Below are positions 33,700 through 45,000 of a stretch of DNA of 64,000 nucleotides, piece after piece (positions within the stretch are counted from its first letter, which is position 1; every line of letters begins with the position of its first letter). Position numbers and translations under genes: made by a program. Origin of the DNA: Symsagittifera roscoffensis (taxonomy: Eukaryota > Xenacoelomorpha > Acoela > Convolutidae); assembly GCF_963678635.1 (NCBI RefSeq), contig NC_087064.1, forward strand, positions 62,179,548 to 62,243,547, read 5' to 3'. The notes below the pieces were generated by a model. It had not been told where the DNA came from, ran no database searches, and saw only the letters and a list, made by a program, of their open reading frames with translations.

Positions 33700-34593
33700 A
33701 TTTTCCTTTTACTTTTACCACCCGGGTCGAGGTCCCAGACTCATTCCAGAATTTGTTGGTCCGCTGCATCCTGATTTATTCCCAATTTGCATACTCGCAC
33801 CTAAAATTTAAGTCTGGTAAGTCTGGACATGAGTCGCGCTGTGGGTCGCCAGAGTCTGCACATATTAAAAAGGGATTGCGAAAATTGGTCGCGAAAGTCT
33901 GGACACAAAGTCGCGAAATTCTGGAAAATGTGGGTCAAAGTTTTTGCGAGTTTTTGCAACTTTCGCGACAAAATCTTGGTATGTTGAGACTTTCGCGACT
34001 TTATGACCAGATTTTTGCGACCAGTTTTTGGTATGTCCAGACTTCCGTGACCCATCAGACTTCCGCGACATGTTTTTGGCATGTCCAGACTATGGCGACT
34101 CACGGCGCGACTCATGTCCAGGCTTACCAGACTCAAACTCCCTGTGCGACTATGCAAATTGGGACTAAATTTGGATGCAGCGCGTACAACAAAGTCTGGA
34201 CATGAGTTTATTGGACATGAGTTTGTTGGAGTTTGAGATACAAAAACAGGTCGCAAAATTCTGGACATGGGTCGCGGAAGTCCGGACATTCCGAAAATTG
34301 GTTGCGAAAGTTTGGACATAAAGTAGCAAAAGTCTGGAAAATGTGTGTCCAGGCTTTTGCGATTTTGTATCCAGATTTTCGCGACCAAATTGTTCTATGT
34401 CGAGACTTTCGCGACCAAATTTTGGCATGTCTAGACTATCGCGCCCCATGGCGCGACTCATGTTCAATTTTCCAGACTTAAACGCTCGGCGCTACTATGC
34501 AATTTGGGTCTGGATCCAGATGCTGTGCGGCCCACAGAGTCTGAACACGAGTCTGGAACCTCGACCCGCATGGTAAAAAAACAAAAGGAAAAT
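33700..34593. mobile_element. Fold-back element, copy 1
   Basis: The ends are inverted repeats: left ATTTTCCTTTTACTTTTACC then CCCGGGTCGAGGTCCCAGACTC; right, read in reverse complement, ATTTTCCTTTTG, TTTTTTACC, then the same GTCGAGGTTCCAGACTC. The inside is made of a degenerate 18-20 base motif, GTCTGGACATGAGTCGCG, in both orientations, forming two large hairpins (about 33.81-34.14 and 34.19-34.49 kb). There is no transposase. The many open frames on both strands here come from the motif and are not genes. Target-site duplication is not evident. Confidence 0.75.
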
Positions 34594-35099
34594 ACAAAAT
34601 AAACAACAGTAAGAGGGAAACAAACTGAAAGAGCTTAAGAGAAGTGGAACCTGATCTAAACTACATTTTATTATTGGATAATAAGATAGCGTGACGAGCA
34701 GACGATGTTCCTTATCTGAAATTACTCTATGAGTATAGTACATAATACATAACTCAATAGATCGTTCGAAATAAACTTTGAACATTGCCTTTAAATTTCG
34801 TAGCAACAAAAGTTTAGCCACATTTAGTACAAAATGTTTAAAACACATAATATTTATTAAGGGCTGGAAAAAGTGAATATTTGTGTTTTTGAAAAATTTA
34901 TGTCGTTGTTGGCCTTTTAAACACCTATTTTTGGCATTATTTATCAATTGAAAAGCTATCAGATTCAGAAAATCAACTTTCACTCCACGATGAACTTAAT
35001 GATTTTTTGAACTGTTTCTCCTCAAGCACACCGCTAAGCTGGCTTTCGTTTCCTACTCGCACAGTTATGACTAGTTGTTTTTCACTGCCAAATGAAACC

Positions 35100-35992
35100 A
35101 TTTTCCTTTTACTTTTACCACCCGGGTCGAGGTCCCAGACTCATTCCAGAATTTGTTGGTCCGCTGCATCCTGATTTATTCCCAATTTGCATACTCGCAC
35201 CTAAAGTTTAAGTCTGGTAAGTCTGGACATGAGTCGCGCTGTGGGTCGCCAGAGTCTGCACATATTAAAAAGGGATTGCAAAAATTGGTCGCGAAAGTCT
35301 GGGCACAAAGTCGCGAAATTCTGGAAAATGTGGGTCAAAGTTTTTGCGAGTTTTTGCAACTTTCGCGACAAAATGTTGGTATGTTGAGACTTTCGCGACT
35401 TTATGACCAGACTTTTGCGACCAGTTTTCGGTATGTCCAGACTTCCGTGACCCATCAGACTTCCGCGACATGTTTTTGGCATGTCCAGACTATGGCGACT
35501 CACGGAGCGACTCATGTCCAGGCTTACCAGACTCAAACTCCCTGTGCGACTATGCTAATTGGGACTAAATTTGGATGCAGCGCGTACAACAAAGTCTGGA
35601 CATGAGTTTATTGGACATGAGTTTGTTGGAGTTTGAGATACAAAAACAGGTCGCAAAACTCTGGACATGGGTCGCGGAAGTCCGGACATTCCGAAAATTG
35701 GTTGCGAAAGTTTGGACATAAAGTAGCAAAAGTCTGGAAAATGTGTGTCCAGGCTTTTGCGATTTTGTATCCAGATTTTCGCGACCAAATTTTTCTATGT
35801 CGAGACTTTCGCGACCAAATTTTGGCATGTCTAGACTATCGCGCCCCATGGCGCGACTCATGTTCAATTTTCCAGACTTAAACGCTCGGCGCTACTATGA
35901 AATTTGGGTCTGGATCCAGATGCTGTGCGGCCCACAGAGTCTGAACACGAGTCTGGAACCTCGACCCGGATGGTAAAAAACAAAAGGAAAAT
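35100..35992. mobile_element. Fold-back element, copy 2
   Basis: Near-identical to the element at 33700-34593, carried in the second 1.4 kb tandem unit. Differences are single bases, for example CTCACGGAGC for CTCACGGCGC and TTTTCGG for TTTTTGG, some of which are shared with copy 3 only. Confidence 0.75.
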
Positions 35993-36498
35993 ACAAAATA
36001 AACAACAGTAAGAGGGAAACAAACTGAAAGAGCTTAAGAGAAGTGGAACCTGATCTAAACTACATTTTATTATTGGATAATAAGATAGCGTGACGAGCAG
36101 ACGATGTTCCTTATCTGAAATTACTCTATGAGTATAGTACATAATACATAACTCAATAGATCGTTCGAAATAAACTTTGAACATTGCCTTTAAATTTCGT
36201 AGCAACAAAAGTTTAGCCACATTTAGTACAAAATGTTCAAAACACATAATATTTATTAAGGGCTGGAAAAAGTGAATATTTGTGTTTTTGAAAAATTGAT
36301 GTCGTTGTTGGCCTTTTAAACACCTATTTTTGGCATAATTTATCAATTGAAAAGCTATCAGATTCAGAAAATCAACTTTCACTCCACGATGAACTTAATG
36401 ATTTTTTGAACTGTTTCTCCTCAAGCACACCGCTAAGCTGGCTTTCGTTTCCTACTCGCACAGTTATGACTAGTTGTTTTTCACTGCCAAATGAAACC

Positions 36499-37347
36499 AT
36501 TTTCCTTTTACTTTTACCACCCGGGTCGAGGTCCCAGACTCATTCCAGAATTTGTTGGTCCGCTGCATCCTGATTTATTCCCAATTTGCATACTCGCACC
36601 TAAAGTTTAAGTCTGGTAAGTCTGGACATGAGTCGCGCTGTGGGTCGCCAGAGTCTGCACATATTAAAAAGGGATTGCGAAAATTGGTCGCGAAAGTCTG
36701 GACACAAAGTCGCGAAATTCTGGAAAATGTGGGTCAAAGTTTTTGCGAGTTTTTGCAACTTTCGCGACAAAATGTTGGTATGTTGAGACTTTCGCGACTT
36801 TATGACCAGACTTTTGCGACCAGTTTTCGGTATGTCCAGACTTCCGTGACCCATCAGACTTCCGCGACATGTCCAGGCTTACCAGACTCAAACTCCCTGT
36901 GCGACTATGCTAATTGGGACTAAATTTGGATGCAGCGCGTACAACAAAGTCTGGACATGAGTTTATTGGACATGAGTTTGTTGGAGTTTGAGATACAAAA
37001 ACAGGTCGCAAAACTCTGGACATGGGTCGCGGAAGTCCGGACATTCCGAAAATTGGTTGCGAAAGTTTGGACATAAAGTAGCAAAAGTCTGGAAAATGTG
37101 TGTCCAGGCTTTTGCGATTTTGTATCCAGATTTTCGCGACCAAATTTTTCTATGTCGAGACTTTCGCGACCAAATGTTGGCATGTCTAGACTATCGCGCC
37201 CCATGGCGCGACTCATGTTCAATTTTCCAGACTTAAACGCTCGGCGCTACTATGCAATTTGGGTCTGGATCCAGATGCTGTGCGGCCCACAGAGTCTGAA
37301 CACGAGTCTGGAACCTCGACCCGGGTGGTAAAAAACAAAAGGAAAAT
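36499..37347. mobile_element. Fold-back element, copy 3 (44-bp deletion)
   Basis: Same element in the third tandem unit. The right arm of its first hairpin lost 44 bases (CCGCGACATG is joined directly to TCCAGGCTTACC). It is followed at 37.40 kb by the complete B-type LTR. Confidence 0.75.
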
Positions 37348-37904
37348 ACAAAATAAACAACAGTAAAAAGGAAACAAACTGAAAGAGCTTAAGAGAAGTG
37401 GAACCTGATCTAAACTACATTTTATTATTGGATAAATTAGATATTTTATTACTATAAAATATTTAATATTAACCAATCATATTCCATCTAACTAACAACC
37501 TACTTATTTGTAAGTGCTGAAATTACTTGCAATTTCAGCACCAGAGAGATTTGAATTTAACTTAGAAATTAGTTACCTCTCCAAGAGAACTTCAGCAATC
37601 GCAATAAGCCAGTATACTCTAGATCTATTGAGCCTAGCAGAGACTAGTTAAACACCCTGAGACTAGTAGATTTAAGAGTAAGATTAGGATCGGTATTAGA
37701 CTAAGAAGTTACACGAATCTATCCGGCCGAAAATAAGAAAGCGTGACGAGCAGACGGTGTACCCTATCCGAAATTACTCTATGAGTTAGACAATGCAAAT
37801 CTAACTCATCTGGTGCGACCATAAGTCTCGAATAAGACCTTAAAAAACAAAATAGCTTAGTATTAACCAAAAAAAGATTAGAAATTAGACAAAACATTTT
37901 CAAA

Positions 37905-38138
37905 ATGTTACACGACAATAATTTAATTGAAATGTCTCCACAACTCAATAGATCAGAGCCGCTATTCCGCACAATACGAGATCTACCCGGTATTGGAAAA
38001 AGACCTCGGACAAGAGACGACATACGACTACATAGAAACTTACCATTTAGTTTCATGGTCGTAGGGCAAAACCCAACACAAACTTTTATATTTAGAATCT
38101 TACTAGCAATGAATTTAGATTTTCATTTGCAAACATAA
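37905..38138 (+). CDS. Open frame inside the 5' LTR of element B
   Basis: A 77-codon frame starting MLHDNNLIEMSPQLNRSEPL and ending HLQT, with the motif LPGIGKRPRTRDD in the middle. The same frame is open at the same place in the 3' LTR (55956-56189), with about 10 amino-acid changes. The context upstream of the ATG is open for about 25 more codons in this copy but shifted by one base in the other. No family is recognised. LTR-encoded proteins exist in some retroviruses, so a real product is possible; chance openness is the alternative. Confidence 0.25.
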   Translation: MLHDNNLIEMSPQLNRSEPLFRTIRDLPGIGKRPRTRDDIRLHRNLPFSFMVVGQNPTQTFIFRILLAMNLDFHLQT

Positions 38139-38235
38139 AATCCTTGAAGCAATTCTTCAATAACTATTCCAGGCGCTAGATAAAATTACAATTGTACAAT
38201 AACGATTGATAAAAAGATCTCAAATCGTTCCTTCC

Positions 38236-38238
<3 letters not shown>

Positions 38239-38308
<70 letters not shown>
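38239..38308. repeat. (TA)n microsatellite in the 5' LTR
   Basis: About 35 uninterrupted TA units. The 3' LTR has CTGCAGTAATATATAAA at this place, so the run expanded after insertion. Confidence 0.95.
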
Positions 38309-38312
<4 letters not shown>

Positions 38313-38541
38313 TATTTGAAAAAATATTTATTGAAAACAAAAAAAAATTAGTTGCACGACAATAAATTTTTAGTATTTATAAATCATCCTGTTGTTCCAG
38401 CTTCATCACCTAAACATAACAGCAATCTTAAATCAACTAATATCATCAAAAACTAAAACTTTTTATCAAATAAATTTAAAATAATTTAAACTTAATTTTA
38501 ATTTAATATTAAACCAGATCATCAAGGCTTATCCTTGGATC

Positions 38542-39052
38542 AAAAAGAACAATTTTGTTCTCCCACCCACTTATCAAGTGTCTAACGACCACAAACGTCG
38601 ATTCACTACCCAACATTTTCAAAAGACCCAGGACTAATAGAAATTTTTAATCACGCTAACCATTCAAATTAGGCTAAACAGTGAAGAACTTCGGTTATTC
38701 ATCCTTCACTTGAACCCTCCTCTTACCTGACCCAGGATAAATCTCAAACTTGGTAAGTTTAAAATAGTATCTAACGAACTACTTGCGTTCTAATTATACC
38801 TGAACCTTGTGGATCGATTTACTATTCTCCAACCCTTGAAGACAATCACTACCCCTAAGTAAGATTAAGTAAGTTAACACCTTAACTTAGACTAGCCACG
38901 AGAAAGTAAAAATCATTCTTCGGAATCGATATACTTTTCTCTCCAACCCTGAATAAAAAGACCCAGGTTAAGCTAACCAAAAAATCGTAAGGACTAACAG
39001 TCTAGGACATTAAAATCACTAATAACTTGTTGCATCCCTCATCCTAAACCTT
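38542..39052. other. Element B: leader region
   Basis: About 510 bases without a long open frame, containing the 5' untranslated region. I looked for a tRNA primer-binding site just after the LTR and saw none that I trust. Confidence 0.4.
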
Positions 39053-39477
39053 ATGTCATTGAAAAATTTAGAAAATAAACAAACAATCGTATTACACAAT
39101 TGTGAAATAGACGACCAAAAATATGATCTTGTAATAACCCCACATACACAAACAGTTAGACACATTCGAACAAAACGACAAACAACAAAAAGAATAGTTA
39201 TAAGTAAACAAAGACAGATAACACGAAAAAGAATTTCAAAAAAAAAAGAAATACATTCTCCGAATCAAAAGCCAGTAGTCTCGACGCACTATACAAATTA
39301 AAAGAATCAGTAAGCAAAAATTGCCCAATCCATGATCAGTCATATTTTTCCGATTCAGAAACAACTTCAAACTCATCAAAAAGAGGACAAAACAGAATAA
39401 AAAAGAAATTTAAAAACAAACCAGTACATCTAAACAATTGGAATCAACCAATTAGACATATTAATAACTATATATAA
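39053..39477 (+). pseudogene. Element B: pre-gag ORF, basic protein
   Basis: An ATG at 39053 opens 82 codons (MSLKNLENKQTIVLHNCE) that become strongly basic (TKRQTTKRIVISKQRQITRKR). A one-base shift near 39.26 kb leads to a second open piece ending at about 39.476 kb (SSLDALYKLKESV, KRGQNRIKKKFKNKP). The product would be about 140 residues with over 25% Lys and Arg in the middle, suggesting RNA or DNA binding. It is separate from gag, which starts at 39497. No counterpart survives in element A. Confidence 0.4.
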
Positions 39478-39496
39478 ACAGTCATCAAACGAAAAA

Positions 39497-42278
39497 ATGA
39501 GCAACACTCAAAGTGACGAAAGTCCAGACGAAGAAGCAGTTTTTCCCTTTTTTATAAATTCACTTAGTGATAGAGGACAAACACGCTTTGCAAAAATTTA
39601 CTCGTAAATTTGTTTGAACCAGGAATTAGCCAATGAAAATCAGAATTCCCAGATATAAAAATCAAAAGACAAATTATAGAACATTATTTGAAAGACATAT
39701 GTAACCTAACACAACAATACGGAATCTACACCATAGAATTCAGCACACCAAGAACACTTCATGGTAAATACGTTATCCAAACAGACGATATTGATTTAGA
39801 ATTTTCAAAAGTATTCACAGAATATAACAAAAGCATACAATATCAACACTCACAGAGAGCAAACTCAATATTCACCAACGAAGTTTTTGCATTAATTTAT
39901 AGTTATATATCTATATTAGAAAGAACAGAAGCTCAAAGTACATCACCAGTTCAAACATCAAAACTTTTAAAAGTAAGAAACGCAATCGCCGCATTCTCAA
40001 CATTTTTAAACGCAATCCGTGAAAATTTTACCAATAATGATGTCTCACAAAACACGAAACATGATCTACAAAAAATACTAGCATGGTTTACAATTGATTA
40101 TTTTACACATAATATCGACTTAATTGAACAAGCAAGAAAAAACTTTAGACCCCAAAATACCAATGACGACACTGTCATTGCAGAACAATCAGATTACGTT
40201 TGGGACCCCGAATGGTCTCATCCAGCATTTTTAAATTTCCCAGAAGATATCTCAAGTCAAGCAATAAGTACAATATCTTTTGACAAAGATTATGTAAAAG
40301 TAATACCACTAACAATTGATGCAACATCTTTAAATTATAATACATTTTTAACCGATACACGAAATACCAGTTTAAATTCAACAGTTATACGTAATGAAAA
40401 CCTCAATGGAACTCTAAATCTTACACAGCAAGATATTCAAACACCATCACACTTCATAAATGAAGAAATAGTCCAAACAACAGCAACAACTACACAACAA
40501 AAAGTCTCACCAATACGTCCAAACCTCACAACACCAAAAAATAAAAATACATCACTACCACAAGTAACCCTAAAATCGACCGTTAAACCTTCGGTTGCCC
40601 CAAAATATTCATATATGGACTATCAGACTTATACACCAATGACAAAACCGTCAAAAACACGAAAAACCTTCACAAGAAACAATTTTGCAGAACACAACTA
40701 TAATTATGTAAATCAGTCAAAAACAAATCAACCCCCCGAAAAAATATGCAAAACCTAAATCACGTATGTTCTCATTATTGGAATCTTCTAAAATACATCG
40801 ACCAATTCAGTAAACTTCCAAGAAAATCCACACCCTCCACAGGATAATAGTGAAAATTACCCATTTTTTCAACAAAATAGGAATAAACAGCAAACACCTT
40901 ATTACACAAAATACTTATCATCTGACGATGATGATTATCATCAACCAGGCATTTTTGCAACATATACACAAGAATATCGAACACAAAGACCGCGACAATC
41001 CCAACCATCCCAAAATTTAAAGATTTACCCACAAAATCCAGCAGATATGCAATATCAACAACCAATGCATAAGCAAAACTCAAATAACGCACAATTTTTT
41101 CAACCTATACAATCACAAAACCCAATAACTATGCATTCTTACCAACTAACTCAAATGTAAAACGAAATACCACTAGCATATTATTTACAACAACATGAAA
41201 TAACAAAAAGTCCACTGACAAATTTTTCACAAATGCCAAATGCCGCAAAATCACTACAGATGACTATGAATCCATACCTCATGGATGGATCATCAATAAC
41301 ATCAAATAAACCACTGATGGTATTCACAGGCACAGACCCTGAATATTCTGTAGAAGACTATTTAAACGCAGTCACAGAAAATTTAATTTTAAATATAGGA
41401 CCTGAACCAATTAATACGCCATTCCATCAAAATTGGATACATAGACGCACAGGGTTAATCCAAACAACACTAGATGGCGCAGCCTAAAAATGGTTTTCTT
41501 TTCAGTACTACCTATAGAAATAAAATCAGATTGGAAAAAATTCGCACAAGAATTTTCAAAATTGTTTGATTCTGAAAGAAACAAACAACATCAAAGAGTT
41601 TTATGCAACGAATTTCGCAGATTACCAAGTGAAACAATCAAACAATTAGCAAATCGAATCGAAACACTAGTTCGAAAAGCATATTCACTCAATACACATG
41701 ACTACAAAAACAAAAAAAATGACAGAAATTTTAATGATGACCTTAACACCTCAATTAAGGAAAATAGCTATAAAAAAGAGAGCATCACACCCCTCATCCA
41801 TTCGAGAACCAGATTTAGATTTTAGAAAATTAGTAGATAAATTAGAACAAGCAGAAATCACAATGAAACTTGAAGAAACAGAAAATCTAAAACTACAATA
41901 TGTAAATCGAATTGAAACAAACACTTCACACATATAAATAACATACAGGAATCAGATACAGACCTAGTTGAAAAAATCACTGAAATACTAAATATTTATG
42001 AAAAACACCCAAATTTTAAAAGCAAACCATCTTTCGAAAAATGGTGTAATTATTGCCGACGATACCGACATAGTATTTCCGAATGTAGACAAAAACAACA
42101 AGATAATCAGAATAAACCTCAAAAGCACAAAGAACCAAATAAATTATTCTATCAATATATGAAAAAAGATCAAAACCTACCAAACAAGAAAATACACAGT
42201 AATAATAGCTCTGGAAAACCACTCCCAGGCAACTCAAATTATTCAAGAAATCAATCACCATATAACTCCAGTTAATGA
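39497..42278 (+). pseudogene. Element B: gag
   Basis: The first Met is at 39497 (MSNTQSDESPDEEAVFP). After a stop and shift near 39.6 kb the frame 39688-40758 gives a helical domain (FTEYNKSIQ, LKVRNAIAAFSTFLNAIREN) and a Thr/Pro-rich linker. Another gap (40.76-41.2 kb, Gln-rich, shifted) leads to the Gag core: FTGTDPEYSVEDYLNAV, WIHRRTGLIQTTLDGAA, then TAA, KWFFSVLP, CNEFRRLPSETIKQLANRI. The CCHC knuckle CNYCRRYRHSISEC is at 42045-42086 and fits Cx2Cx4Hx4C. The product forms the particle and binds RNA. In-frame TAA/TGA at 42273-42278 separates it from the Asn/Arg domain. Confidence 0.7.
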
Positions 42279-42755
42279 GGTAGATCGCCCAAACAAAGAA
42301 ATTCACGAAATTTCTCACAAAATAGGTACAGTCGATCGAATAATCAAAATAACCAAAATAGAAATAACTATTCACGATCGAATTCCAACACAACAGAATT
42401 TGTTTCTGCATCCAGTTGCCATTCAAACCCAAGGAATATACACTATTCCAACAATAGATCACGAAACTCATCATACAAAAGAAATAGAAACTATTCAAAC
42501 AATAGGAATAGAAGTTACTCCAACAATCGGAATCAGAACTACCCAAACAACAGATCAAGGAATAATTCATATAATAGATCAAATTATCAAAGATCAAATA
42601 ATAATTATCATAATAGATTACGAAATATTTCACAAAACCGAAACTCATGCTACAACAAAAGATACAGAAATTATTCCCAATCACCCTATAGGAATAATAA
42701 CCGTTACCCCGATTCTAAACATCGATACAGAAGTAACACACCAAAGCATCAATGA
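42279..42755 (+). pseudogene. Element B: Asn/Arg/Ser-rich domain of gag-pro
   Basis: In the same frame as the zinc knuckle and the protease, about 158 codons are made almost entirely of Asn, Arg, Ser and Tyr in a repeating pattern (RNYSNNRNRSYSNNRNQNY is typical). The DNA shows an imperfect repeat of about 30 bases. It ends in TGA at 42753-42755. Such a tract is likely RNA-binding and disordered. The Ile/Thr-rich and Tyr/Phe-rich frames on the other frame and strand (42400-42840, 42016-42684) are shadows of it. Confidence 0.55.
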
Positions 42756-43790
42756 CAAATCAACCAAGTGCAAACAAATGAAGAAACACCTTCAGACCCC
42801 GCAGGTATTGATAACACAGAAAATAATGGATTACAATTAAACCACATTAATTGTGAATCAACAGATACTGAAAGTGATACAGATAATACCATCTCAGTAA
42901 ATATGATAACAGTCGAATACGACTATGAACCTATCATATATGAACAACCCTTTAGTTCACACATATACGAAAATCAATTGGAACTTCTTCAGAATAATTA
43001 CACTAGCCCCTTTAATAGTAATACTCGAACTACACAAGAAGTAAACGAAATTAACACTGTAATTAAACCTGATAAAAAAGACGAAATACAATGCTCAAAA
43101 ACAAAACAAATTTATCAAAACATACAGAAAGAACAAACTAGAGAAAAAATTTGGACAATCGCATTTCTCTTAGAGAGTCCAAGAAGTAAAGAGTTTCAAC
43201 CACCAGATCTTGAAATTGATTTTTTAATCGACTCAGGAGCAGAATCAAATATCATTAACATTCCCACATGGAATGAAATCAAAGCACTACATCCGAATTT
43301 AACACCTCTTGAAACATCTAGTAAATTAGCAACAGCACAAGGATCAACATTAGTAAATTATAGAAAAATCCAACTATTCCTTGTTCCCACAAGAACAATG
43401 GAACAAAACAAAATTTTGAACAAGCCATTTAAACAAATATTTCATATTACTGATATTAAGTCCAATATCATTGGCATACCCTTTATAACTAAATATATAC
43501 CAACAATAAACATCTTAAATAGTAAAATCCATATCAAAGATAAATATACAAAAACGAAAAACACAGGCTTAACATTCTTTCAAAGATTAAACAAACAACC
43601 ACCATTTTTCTCAAAATTTTACCCTATTTATAATCAAGAGCGAAAACACCTGAAACCACTATCAGGAAACGTTTATAACTTTTCAATAAAACAAGTTCAT
43701 CAGTACGACAAAAATCAAAACAAACAACAACTTTTGTGTCAGATTTCGAATTTAAACCCATTCACAAAATTTTCAAAATATCATCCATAA
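42756..43790 (+). pseudogene. Element B: aspartic protease
   Basis: The frame continues from the Asn/Arg domain with a GTG/ATG-less junction. About 155 residues in, FLIDSGAESNIINIPTW carries the active site Asp-Ser-Gly-Ala (43.23 kb), and SNIIGIPFITKYI is the C-terminal glycine-containing strand. A further 90 residues lead towards RT (TFFQRLNKQPPFFSKF). Function: maturation of the polyprotein. This is one of the best preserved parts of element B. Confidence 0.75.
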
Positions 43791-45000
43791 AATATTTAAA
43801 AAAAACAAATTCTGATATTATTTCACTACACGTGTATAATAATACACCATATCAAATAGCACTACCCTTAGGACTATTACGATATTGTGAAACAAACGCT
43901 ACAACTTCACCTATAAATGAAGTAGCATATCGAGTAAATAATATATTACAACTATTAGATATTTGTCAATCAACAATTCTTAACGAAGAATTATCCATAA
44001 AAAACATTATAAAAAATGAAAAAAAAATACAGATTACTTCACAAAAACACCATATTTTAAACCGACATTTAATATAACAAACTACACAAAAGAACAACCA
44101 AAATTTTTAACAATGTTTAATTTTCAACATTCACAAATAACACAAGATGAATTTGACAAATTAGCTAAACAACTAATAAAATAATCTACATTCTATGTAA
44201 CATCAAAATTTGACGTTGGAAAAATTAGTTCATCACTTCAACTACCATTAAAACCTGACGCAGTTTTCAAAACACAAAGGGCAATTAAAGTACCGATTCA
44301 TTTACACGACAAGGTAAATAGATTACTTGATATTTTAGAACAATACGAAATTATATCACCAGTAAAAACGGAACGACAACCAAAAGGTAATACCTTCATC
44401 AACCCTGTTATCATTCTAGCAAAAGTTGAATCACGAAAAATAGTTTTAGACGCTAGATATCTCAATTCAATAATTGACGAATCAAAATGTAATTGGCCCA
44501 TTGAACCAATACAAGTTATCCTAACAAAAATAAAAGGTAAGTACTTCACAACCGCAGATATGAACAGTGCATACAATTAAATGCCACTAGATGAACAATC
44601 ACGACGATTGACACAATTTGTTATTGGAAATCAACAATACGAATTTAACCGATTATTCTATGGAATATCCATAGGACCAGCAGCTTTTTCAGCTTTCATG
44701 AGTAAAATTTTAGACCACTAAAACTCAAGAAAAATGCAATCACATAATTAGATGATGTTTTTAAGCAATCACAAGCTAAAGACGAAATGTTTACAGTTTA
44801 GAAAGATATCACAAAATACTTCAGAACGAAAATCTGAAAGCAGCCCCCGATAAATCACATTTCTTCTTAACACGCATTAAATTTTTAGGACATAATATCG
44901 AACAAAACACTATCACCCCATTAAAATCACGCATTGATGCAATTCAAAAACTTCAACAACCTACAAAGAAAAAGAAAATCCAAGAATTTCTTGGAATGTT
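43736..45000 (+). pseudogene. Element B: reverse transcriptase
   Basis: Reading moves through three frames: the junction ILNEELSIKN (43.98 kb), FDVGKISSSLQLPLKPDAVF (44.21 kb), the fingers KIVLDARYLNSIIDESKCN (44.44-44.49 kb), TTADMNSAYN-TAA (44.56-44.58 kb), FNRLFYGISIGPAAFSAFMS (44.65-44.71 kb). The YLDD box is present as TAA-Leu-Asp-Asp at 44745-44756, so Tyr is replaced by a stop. Downstream, FLGHNIEQNTITP-type and KKIQEFLGMLNFLSKYVY (about 44.98-45.02 kb) mark the end of the palm and the connection. RT makes the cDNA; this copy cannot. Confidence 0.75.

Larger units (their letters stand above)
33281..37433 (+). repeat. Three 1.4 kb tandem units between elements A and B
   Basis: The word AATAAGATAGCGTGACGAGC starts units at 33281, 34680 and 36079, an exact offset of 1399 both times. 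Units 1 and 2 are 1399 bases; unit 3 is about 1355 because of a 44-base deletion near 36.87 kb (between CATGT words). By eye the units are 98-99% identical. Each holds about 420 bases of A-type LTR sequence, one fold-back element and the first 36 bases of the B-type LTR (TGGAACCTGATC to ATTATTGGAT). The repeat joint ATTGGATAATAAG can be explained by the shared GATAA. In unit 3 the B LTR continues in full. Confidence 0.9.
37399..38541 (+). repeat. 5' LTR of element B
   Basis: About 1.14 kb that matches 55450-56538 (3' LTR) with around 95% identity outside a (TA)n run. It begins TGGAACCTGATCTAAACTAC. The match ends at CCTTGGATC, after which the two sides differ (AAAAAGAAC versus TAAATATGATG); the exact end and the CA dinucleotide are uncertain. 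LTRs carry the promoter and polyadenylation site. The divergence of the pair means that insertion is old. The upstream flank is a tandem unit of the A-type LTR. Confidence 0.75.

Noticed and set aside
33675-37331. Many overlapping open frames of 60-195 codons on both strands in the tandem units
   Set aside because: They arise from the GTCTGGACATGAGTCGCG motif, which lacks stops in several frames and in both directions. The peptides are repetitive (SLDMPKTCRG, KSGHKVAKV) and have no conserved protein pattern.
33281-37433. Regular repeats as a CRISPR array
   Set aside because: The unit is 1.4 kb with no unique spacers, and the DNA is eukaryotic.
38542-38620. tRNA primer-binding site after the 5' LTR
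   Set aside because: No 12-18 base match to a tRNA 3' end that I could defend by eye; the LTR end itself is uncertain.
42016-42684. A 222-codon Tyr/Phe/Cys-rich minus-strand frame
   Set aside because: It is the reverse strand of the Asn/Arg/Ser-rich gag domain; composition follows from the repeat, and no independent conservation is seen.
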